DNA from: JAABTL01 sp964465355
GTDB taxonomy: Bacteria > Deinococcota > Deinococci > Deinococcales > Trueperaceae
Direction: 5' to 3'
Length of the DNA: 26,043 nucleotides
NCBI GenBank assembly: GCA_964465355.1
Contig: CAYXJZ010000045.1
Span: 1 to 26,043, forward strand
The translations under genes were made by a program, and so were the position numbers. Shown in pieces: positions 1 to 6,015 of this stretch. The notes beneath the pieces are model-generated. The model saw only the letters and a list, made by a program, of their open reading frames with translations. It ran no database searches and had not been told where the DNA came from. Position 1 is the first letter of the stretch; every line of letters begins with the position of its first letter.

Positions 1-361
<361 letters not shown>

Positions 362-365
<4 letters not shown>

Positions 366-955
366 GAGGGGTCCTCCTCGGTGGCTCCGCCGTCCGGCAG
401 GTCTTCGGGCTCGGGACCGGGCAGGCCGTCGCCCACCGTCAGCACCGTGGCGTTGCCGCTGGTGTAGATGTCGATCTCGGCGGCGATCAGCAGGGCCGTG
501 CGGGCGATGGTCTCGGCGTCCATGTCGGTGTGGCGCAGCAGGGCGAGGGCGGCGGACTGGGCGTAGGCGCCGCCTGAGCCCACCGCGGCCACCGGCTCGT
601 CGGGGCGGATGATCTCGCCGGAGCCGGAGAGGGTGAGGATCTGCTCGCCGTCGGCCACCAGCAGCATGGCCTCGAGCTGGCGCAGCATGCGGTCGGTGCG
701 CCACTCCTTGACGGTCTCGATGGCGGCGCGCTGCAGGTGGCCCTTGTAGGTCTCGAGGTAGCCCTCGAACTTCTCCAGCAGCGTGAAGGCGTCGGCCACG
801 GCGCCAGCGAAGCCGGCCAGTGCAGCGCCGTCGGCCAGCTCGCGGACCTTGACGGCCCCGCGCTTGACGATGGTGTCGCCCAGGGTGACCTGGCCGTCGC
901 CGGCCAAGGCGGTCACGCCGTCACGGTGGACGGCGACGATGGTGGTTCCGTGCAT
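362..955 (-). CDS. hslV: HslV, peptidase subunit of the HslVU protease
   Basis: This is the N-terminal-nucleophile threonine peptidase of the proteasome-like HslVU complex. MHGTTIVAV places the catalytic Thr right after a short processed leader. AGDGQVTLGDTIVK, GFAGAVADAFTLLEKFE, EWRTDRMLRQLEAMLLVAD and GSGGAYAQSAALALL are HslV family blocks. I chose ATG 955 because MHGTT matches the family N-terminus (Thermotoga HslV also has HGTT); ATG 964 and GTG 982 are in-frame alternatives, and none has a strong ribosome binding site. The C-terminus carries an acidic, Pro/Gly-rich tail of about 20 residues (GPEPEDLPDGGATEEDPS) beyond the usual family end. The stop overlaps the hslU start. The gene diverges from the DinB-like gene across a 107-134 bp gap. 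Confidence 0.95.
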
Positions 956-1077
956 GCGGTTCATCAGCGGCGACGGTATCACCCGTGTTTGTGTTCCCTA
1001 TGTGTCCGCTTGGCTGCGGTGGCGGCTGTTGTCGGACGATGCCCGGCACCGAGGCGCTTGAGGTCGATGGGCTGCGC

Positions 1078-1083
1078 TAGCAT
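1078..1083 (+). promoter_or_regulatory. Putative -10 element (TAGCAT) of a leaderless promoter, first DinB-like gene
   Basis: TAGCAT fits TANNNT and ends 6 nt before ATG 1090. No Shine-Dalgarno sequence lies between them, so the transcript would begin at or near the start codon. The same element recurs before the second copy of the gene, as part of the duplication. A possible TTGAGG lies upstream (1058-1063) but at a short 14-bp spacing. Inferred from sequence only. Confidence 0.45.
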
Positions 1084-1089
1084 GCCCGC

Positions 1090-1593
1090 ATGTCCATCCC
1101 CCACGAGGAGTTGCGCGAGATCGTCTGGCGCCAGATGGGCGCCGCCATCGACATGCTGGGGAACGCCATCGAGGCCTGTCCGGACGAGGTGTGGGGGGAC
1201 GAGCCGGGCTGGCATGAGTTCTGGTACATCGCCTTCCACACCCTGTTCCGCCTGGACCACGACTTCTCCGATAGCGACGAGGACTTCGCGCCACCGGCCC
1301 CCTTCGGCATGGAGGAACTGACTGCGGACCTGCTGCCTCCTCGCGTCTACACCAAGGAGGAGCTGCTGACCTACCTGGACCACGGTCGCCGCAAGGCACG
1401 CGCGGTGATCGGCGCCATGGAAGCAGAAGAGGCCTTCAGCCCGGTCACCATCCTCAGCAGGCGCGACTGGCCGCGGCTGGAGATGTACATCCACCATGCC
1501 CGCCACGTGCAGCACCATGCGGCACAGCTCAACCTCTTGCTGCGACAGGGCATCGACGATGCCCCTGGTTGGGTGGGGCGCGCGAAGGGCTGA
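1090..1593 (+). CDS. DinB/YfiT-fold protein, copy 1
   Basis: This 167-residue protein matches the DinB/YfiT four-helix fold, whose members bind a divalent metal through three histidines and include thiol S-transferases and DNA-damage-induced proteins of unknown activity. The expected ligands are visible: His50 in WYIAFHTLF, and the H-x3-H pair His139/His143 in RHVQHHAAQLNLLL. The length is normal for the family. It is the first member of a tandem pair, about three-quarters identical to the downstream copy. The start is ATG 1090, with no ribosome binding site but a TAGCAT element 6 nt upstream. The substrate cannot be told from sequence. DinB-family expansions are well known in Deinococcus, which is one reason for the taxonomic guess. 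Confidence 0.85.
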   Translation: MSIPHEELREIVWRQMGAAIDMLGNAIEACPDEVWGDEPGWHEFWYIAFHTLFRLDHDFSDSDEDFAPPAPFGMEELTADLLPPRVYTKEELLTYLDHGRRKARAVIGAMEAEEAFSPVTILSRRDWPRLEMYIHHARHVQHHAAQLNLLLRQGIDDAPGWVGRAKG

Positions 1594-1664
1594 TCTCCAC
1601 CGAAGTGCGGCTGAGCACGGGCGGGTGTTCGGCTGGCCTGCTCCTGCAGGTTTCCTGACCGCGC

Positions 1665-1670
1665 TAGCAT
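1665..1670 (+). promoter_or_regulatory. Putative -10 element (TAGCAT) of a leaderless promoter, second DinB-like gene
   Basis: GCGCTAGCATGCC-GCATG here repeats the sequence before the first copy, with one base missing. TAGCAT ends 5 nt before ATG 1676, again without a ribosome binding site. The duplication therefore carried the start region with the gene. Whether the element is used is inference. Confidence 0.42.
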
Positions 1671-1675
1671 GCCGC

Positions 1676-2182
1676 ATGTCCATCCCTCACGAGGAACTGC
1701 GCGACATCGTCTGGCGCCAGATGGGCGCCGCCATCGACATGCTGGGGAACGCCATCGAGGCCTGCCCCGACGAGGTGTGGGGCGACCAGTCGGGCTGGCA
1801 GGAGTTCTGGTACATCGCCTTCCACACCTTGTTCTGGACGGACCTGTACCTCTCCGACGGCGACGAGGGCTTCGCGCCCCCTGCGCCGTTCGGCCTGGAG
1901 GAACTCACCCCGGACCAGCTACCACCCCGCGTCTACAGCAAGCAGGAGCTGCTGGCCTACCTCGGCCACGGCCGCCGCAAAGCGCTCGAGACCATCACCG
2001 CCATGGGCGCCGAGGATGCCTTGCGCTCTGTCACCTTCTTCGGCCGCCGGACCTGGCCGCGGTTGGAGATGCATCTCTACAACACCCGCCATGTGCAGCA
2101 CCATGCTGCGCAGCTCAACCTGCTATTGAGGCAGCGCGTGGACGACGCTCCGAAGTGGGTGGGGCGGGCCAAGGCCGATTGA
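1676..2182 (+). CDS. DinB/YfiT-fold protein, copy 2 (tandem paralogue)
   Basis: This 168-residue protein is aligned end to end with the upstream gene. About 40 positions differ, so identity is roughly 76%. The three putative metal-binding histidines (His50, His139, His143) are kept. Changes cluster in RLDHDF to WTDLYL just after His50, in the loop around residues 103-125, and in MYIHHA to MHLYNT before the second histidine pair. These regions line the pocket in DinB-fold proteins, so the copies may have different substrates (inference). I chose ATG 1676 because it matches the start of copy 1; a longer in-frame reading from 1496 only crosses the end of copy 1. The gene converges with the SnoaL-like gene, whose stop is 18 bp away. 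Confidence 0.85.
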   Translation: MSIPHEELRDIVWRQMGAAIDMLGNAIEACPDEVWGDQSGWQEFWYIAFHTLFWTDLYLSDGDEGFAPPAPFGLEELTPDQLPPRVYSKQELLAYLGHGRRKALETITAMGAEDALRSVTFFGRRTWPRLEMHLYNTRHVQHHAAQLNLLLRQRVDDAPKWVGRAKAD

Positions 2183-2200
2183 TCTGGATCGACCCCGAAC

Positions 2201-2530
2201 TCAATGCGCCGGGATCCGCATCTCCTTGATCAACCCATCCTCAAAACTGAACACGAAGTCGCTGCGCCCGGTGAACACCTCGCTGGCCCAGTCGGCGGTC
2301 ACCGTGGCCACGCCGCCTTCCTCCCGCACGGCAACAGGCGTGAAGGTCCCCTTGGCGCCGATGAACTCGCCATCGCTCCAGCGGCGGATGCCCTTGTGAC
2401 CCTCGAAGCGGCGGCCCCAGTCGTCCACCGCGCCATCGGCCGCGAAGAAGGCGAGGAAGGCTTCGCTGTCGCCGCGGTTGACGGCTTCGACGAAGGCGGA
2501 CAGGGGATCGGGCAGGCGGACTTGGCTCAT
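2201..2530 (-). CDS. SnoaL/NTF2-like small protein
   Basis: This 109-residue protein is of the SnoaL-like/NTF2 alpha+beta barrel type. It begins LPDPLSAFVEAVNRGDSEAFLAFFAADGAVDDWGR, the usual opening helices followed by the first strand, then FEGHKGIRRWSDGEF, and ends in strands (VATVTADWASEVFTGRSDFVFSFEDGLIKEMRI). Family members are small hydrolases, isomerases or ligand binders; no activity can be assigned here. ATG 2530 is supported by AGAGGAG about 5 nt upstream, so the longer reading from 2686 is rejected. The gene starts 16 bp after the stop of the phosphotransferase gene and is probably co-transcribed with it. Confidence 0.8.
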   Translation of the reverse strand: MSQVRLPDPLSAFVEAVNRGDSEAFLAFFAADGAVDDWGRRFEGHKGIRRWSDGEFIGAKGTFTPVAVREEGGVATVTADWASEVFTGRSDFVFSFEDGLIKEMRIPAH

Positions 2531-2546
2531 AGGATCTCCTCTGGCT

Positions 2547-3503
2547 TCAGGATGCCAGGCGTTCGCGCAGCCATGCCAGCGTGGCGATCGCCTGGTCGCG
2601 TTGGAAGATGCGGAGGGTCGGGATGCCGGGCACGGGCGCACGGGTCGACGCCTCGGTGAAGAACCCTGCCAAGGCGATGAGTACACGTGTCGCGGCCTCA
2701 GGGGCCATGCCGGCGAAGACCGGATGCCGGGCGATCAGCCGCTCCACGTCAAAGACGGGGTCGAAGTAGCGGACGTTGATCAGCAGGGCCAACGCGTCGA
2801 ACCAGCCTGCGCCGCGCGCCGCCCAGGGCCAGTCGACCAGCACCACCGCGCCGTCGGGGCGAATCAGCAGGTTGTCGGCACGCACATCGAGGTGCACGAG
2901 GCGGTCACCCACGACATCGGCAGGGGCCAGCGCCGCTGCGTCCCGGAACTCGCGCAGGTGACCGGTCGCCCAGCCGTCCAGGCCGTCCGGCATCGCGGGC
3001 AGGGTGCCGGCACCCGTGGCGAGCGTGTCCCAGCCCCGACCCAGCCAGCCCAGCTCGGTAGCGGCGTCGACTGTCGAGAGCTCGGGCGGCGGAGCCAACG
3101 CGGTCATGGCGTGCAGCGTGTCGAGCACGGCTTCCAGCTCGTCGGCCGTCCAAGGCGTGGCAGGATGCCTCCCCTCGACGTCTTCGAGGACCAGCGCGAC
3201 CCAGTCCGGCTCGTCCACGGCGCCGATGAAGCGCGGTGCAGGGACCCAGGAGGGGAGGCGTGCCGTGATCGCGGCCTCTGCCCGGTGGATGCCCGGCGCG
3301 TCGGGGTTCACCGCCAGGCTGGCGGTCTTGACGAAGGCGCGACGCCCGGCCTCCGTCAGCACCCGGTCGGCGGATCCAGGGGAGAAGCCACCCGACTGGG
3401 AGCGCGCTTCCATGACGCGGCTGCCGAGGACCTCCTCGACGCGGCCGCGGATGTCGGGTGGAACATCCCACCACGACATCCGCGCGCCCGATCCGCTGGT
3501 CAT
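2547..3503 (-). CDS. Aminoglycoside phosphotransferase (APH)-fold kinase of unknown substrate
   Basis: This 318-residue protein has the APH/choline-kinase fold. The catalytic loop is HLDVRADN (residues 204-211, H-x-D-x4-N), followed by the metal-binding aspartate in VLVDWPWA (Asp224). An ATP-site lysine is probable at AFVKTASLA (Lys59), and the hinge reads LVLEDVEG. Members phosphorylate small alcohols or antibiotics. In high-GC bacteria most such chromosomal genes are uncharacterised, and nothing here shows drug resistance. ATG 3503 gives the full-length product; ATG 3479 (MSWWDVPP) is possible, and neither has a clear ribosome binding site. It starts 33 bp after the protease stop and 16 bp before the SnoaL-like gene, suggesting an operon tail. 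Confidence 0.82.
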   Translation of the reverse strand: MTSGSGARMSWWDVPPDIRGRVEEVLGSRVMEARSQSGGFSPGSADRVLTEAGRRAFVKTASLAVNPDAPGIHRAEAAITARLPSWVPAPRFIGAVDEPDWVALVLEDVEGRHPATPWTADELEAVLDTLHAMTALAPPPELSTVDAATELGWLGRGWDTLATGAGTLPAMPDGLDGWATGHLREFRDAAALAPADVVGDRLVHLDVRADNLLIRPDGAVVLVDWPWAARGAGWFDALALLINVRYFDPVFDVERLIARHPVFAGMAPEAATRVLIALAGFFTEASTRAPVPGIPTLRIFQRDQAIATLAWLRERLAS

Positions 3504-3536
3504 CCCACGATCATCCCACGTCCGGTTCGCCGCACC

Positions 3537-5957
3537 TCAGAAGATCAGCACCCACTGCAGCTCCACCTGGTCGACACCGACAGCGCCGCCTTGATCGGTC
3601 ACGTACAGCCGCAGCTGCACGGTGTAGGTCCCCGCCTGGTTGAAGGGGTCGTGGTCGGTCGGGGTCCAGGAGGCGGCGGCGTTGGTGCCCACCTCGATCT
3701 CGGGTTCGGAGAAGAACTGCACCGTCCAGCGGTAGCTCAGGTCGCCTTCCGCCTCAGGGTCGATGGCCGAGCCGTTCAGCGTCATCGGCTGGCTCGGGAC
3801 GTTGGGTTGATGATGGCCGGGGCTGGTGATCATCACCACCGGCGGCAGGTTGGGCGGCGGGTCAACCACCGTGACCTGGACATTGGCCACGCCCGATGCG
3901 CCTTGTGGGTCGGTGGCGGTGACGGTGAGGGTGCGCGGACCGTTGGACTCGAACACCACCTGCATCTGGCAACCGCTCTGCGGGAAGGGGTCGCTGACCA
4001 CGCTGCTGGTCCACTCCAGGCGGTCGCAGGCCAGCATCCCGTCCGGCTCGTTGAGGTCGCTGGCCTGGGCGCGAAGCACGACCGGGCTGGTGCGGAAGAG
4101 CTCGGCACCGCTCAGCGGAGCGGAGATGACGGCCTCCGGCGCCGAGTTCAGGACGGTGAGGACCGTCTGGCGCATGTAGGTGGCGCCGCCCGAGTCGATG
4201 GCGGTGACCGTCAAGGTGCGCGGGCCCAACGTGGTGAAGACGTGCTCGACCTGCCAGCCGCTGCCCAGGGGTCCGTCCACGTTCGAGGACCAGTTCACGG
4301 TGCAGCAGGGGAAGGGATCGTCGTCGTCCACCACCGACACGGACAGGTAGGTGCTCAGGTTGAGCTGGGTGCTCATGGCGGGCGCGAGTTCGAAGGAGGG
4401 TGGCAGGTTGCCCACCACCGCCTTCACCGCGCCCAAGGCGTTGACGTAGCGGCCCACGCTGGCGTCGCCGCCTTGGTGTGCGGTGCTCATCAGGATGTTC
4501 TCCACCTGGTTGGCGCTGAGGCTGGGGTCGGCGGCCCAGATCAGGGCCGCCACGCCGGCGACGAAGGGCGAGGCGTAGCTGGTGCCGTGGCCGATCCGGG
4601 CGCGGTTGGCCGTGTTGACCGGGTCGGGCCCGAGCAGCAGCGTGAAGGGGCCGAAGATGTCCACCTGCTCCAGTCCCCAGTTCGAGTTGGCGTCCCGCAA
4701 AGTGCTGTTGGCGCGGACGCCGCCGACGCAGATCACGCCCGCGTTCTCACATGGCGTGTACCAAGTGCGTTCCCAGCACACGCCAAGGGTGCAACCCTCG
4801 GCGTCGACGTTCTCGCCCTTGTTGCCCGCAGCGGCGAAGATCAGCATGCCGGTCGCACGGAACGCGGCGGTGGCGGTCTCGAAGGGGAGCACCGACCAGG
4901 CCAGGGCCCAGTGGACCGGGATGCCGTAGCTCATGTTGGCGATCCTGGCGCCGGCGATCCTCGCCTCGCTCAGCGAGAGGATGGAGGTGAACATGTCCCC
5001 GGTGGCGTGGATCATGACGGGGACGCCGACGGGGCCGGCCGGACCGGCCGCGCCGAAGCTGTTGTCGGCCACCGCCATGGCCGCGTGGACCACGTTGATG
5101 CCGTGCCAGGGGCAGGGGTTGCCGCTGCTGCAGTCGAAGAGGTTCTCGCTGCCGATGGGGTCGGTGAAGGGCACGTTGGAGACGGCCAGCCAGCCGGGCG
5201 GCGTGTCGGCGTTGGGTTGGAAGCCCATGTCGATGACCGCGATGCGCACCTTGTTGCTCAGGCGCCCGGCCAGGTCGAGCACCCGCCAGGCCTCAGCCAC
5301 GCCGATGGCCTGGACGCTGCTAGCACCAGTGGAGTGAGAGGGCCACATGAAGGGGTTGGCGCTGTAGGCGACGCCGGCCACGGCGTCGCCGGTGGGGGCC
5401 TCGTTGAGGCTACGGTTGCGGAAGTCGGCGCCCTGGCCCACCCAGTTGATGCCGACAGCCATGCCGTCTGCGGCCTCCTGGCCGCCGGCGGCGATCAGCT
5501 GCAGGCCGGCCTCGCTGGAGACGGCGAACGCACCGCCTGCTCGCGGGTCAAGCGTCCGCAAGTGGCTGGCCAAGTCATCGATCTGCGCGTCGCTTGTCTC
5601 GACGCGGACCAGGTACTGGGCCGGCATCCCCTCGATCTCGTGGTCAGCGGGGACGAAGCTGCGCAGCACGGTGCCGTTCCAGCGATCCAAGAAGGCTTGT
5701 AGGGCGGACTGGTCGTCGGTCTGCAACCACAGCTCGTCGGCCACGAACATGGCCGGCTCGCCGCCTTCCACCTGGATCAAGGCGACGGGGCGCGGCTGGC
5801 CGTCCTCTAGGCCAGGAAGCTCGGCGACGGGCGGGGCGATCGTGGTGTCCACGCTGAACTCGAGGACGATCGGTGGTGGAGGGTTGCTCGGGGTGCAGGC
5901 GGCCAGGGTTGCCAGAAGGAGCAAGGTGAGTGTGGGTCTGACCGAGGGTGTGCGCAT
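3537..5957 (-). CDS. Secreted S8 (subtilisin-like) serine protease lipoprotein with three C-terminal Ig/PKD-like modules
   Basis: This 806-residue protein begins with a lipoprotein signal (TLTLLLLATLAAC, lipidated Cys21). Residues 25-200 form an N-terminal propeptide-like region. The S8 catalytic domain spans about 215-515: Asp243 in RIAVIDMGF, His285 in WHGINVVHAAMA, oxyanion Asn379 in FAAAGNKG, and Ser460 in GHGTSYASPFVAGVAAL. The histidine motif is HGIN rather than the usual HGTH. Three Ig/PKD-like modules follow (about 524-605, 606-700, 703-806), with Cys551-Cys552 in the first and Cys644/Cys663 in the second. The same module series ends the 734-residue lipoprotein at 13949. ATG 5957 has GGAGG 5 nt upstream. 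It should act outside the membrane, cleaving peptide substrates that cannot be guessed. It lies downstream of an AfsR-like gene and a putative SARP box. Confidence 0.92.
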   Translation of the reverse strand: MRTPSVRPTLTLLLLATLAACTPSNPPPPIVLEFSVDTTIAPPVAELPGLEDGQPRPVALIQVEGGEPAMFVADELWLQTDDQSALQAFLDRWNGTVLRSFVPADHEIEGMPAQYLVRVETSDAQIDDLASHLRTLDPRAGGAFAVSSEAGLQLIAAGGQEAADGMAVGINWVGQGADFRNRSLNEAPTGDAVAGVAYSANPFMWPSHSTGASSVQAIGVAEAWRVLDLAGRLSNKVRIAVIDMGFQPNADTPPGWLAVSNVPFTDPIGSENLFDCSSGNPCPWHGINVVHAAMAVADNSFGAAGPAGPVGVPVMIHATGDMFTSILSLSEARIAGARIANMSYGIPVHWALAWSVLPFETATAAFRATGMLIFAAAGNKGENVDAEGCTLGVCWERTWYTPCENAGVICVGGVRANSTLRDANSNWGLEQVDIFGPFTLLLGPDPVNTANRARIGHGTSYASPFVAGVAALIWAADPSLSANQVENILMSTAHQGGDASVGRYVNALGAVKAVVGNLPPSFELAPAMSTQLNLSTYLSVSVVDDDDPFPCCTVNWSSNVDGPLGSGWQVEHVFTTLGPRTLTVTAIDSGGATYMRQTVLTVLNSAPEAVISAPLSGAELFRTSPVVLRAQASDLNEPDGMLACDRLEWTSSVVSDPFPQSGCQMQVVFESNGPRTLTVTATDPQGASGVANVQVTVVDPPPNLPPVVMITSPGHHQPNVPSQPMTLNGSAIDPEAEGDLSYRWTVQFFSEPEIEVGTNAAASWTPTDHDPFNQAGTYTVQLRLYVTDQGGAVGVDQVELQWVLIF

Positions 5958-5973
5958 GTGGCCTCCGAAGCGG

Positions 5974-6007
5974 AGGTTAGGGCGGGCAGCGCCACAGCAC
6001 CGCCACA
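5974..6007 (-). promoter_or_regulatory. Putative SARP-type activator site and promoter of the S8 protease gene
   Basis: On the minus strand, TTGTGGCGGTG and CTGTGGCGCTG form an 11-bp direct repeat (9 of 11 identical). The heptamer TGTGGCG lies at 6007-6001 and 5996-5990 with a 4-bp spacer. TAACCT (5979-5974) follows after 10 bp as a -10. This matches how AfsR/ActII-ORF4-type SARP regulators bind over the -35 region. The predicted leader of about 10 nt before the GGAGG ribosome binding site is short but sensible. Almost the same 19-base box precedes the lipoprotein operon at 12161. Confidence 0.6.
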
Positions 6008-6015
6008 AGCGGCAC

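Noticed and set aside
1594..1640. Possible terminator hairpin after DinB-like copy 1
   Set aside because: Only short 4-5 bp arms (CCGAA/TTCGG and GTGC/GCAC) and no T-run.
2471..2488. TTGACGG followed at the 11-bp period by GACGAAG
   Set aside because: Only one copy of the heptamer, inside the SnoaL-like coding region, with no -10 at the right distance.
2478..5702. Very long open frame (over 1000 codons) on the plus strand, antisense to the protease, APH and SnoaL-like genes
   Set aside because: Its product is rich in Gly, His, Arg and Val with no recognisable domain. The minus strand carries clear S8, APH and SnoaL-like motifs across the same bases. Long antisense frames are expected in high-GC DNA.
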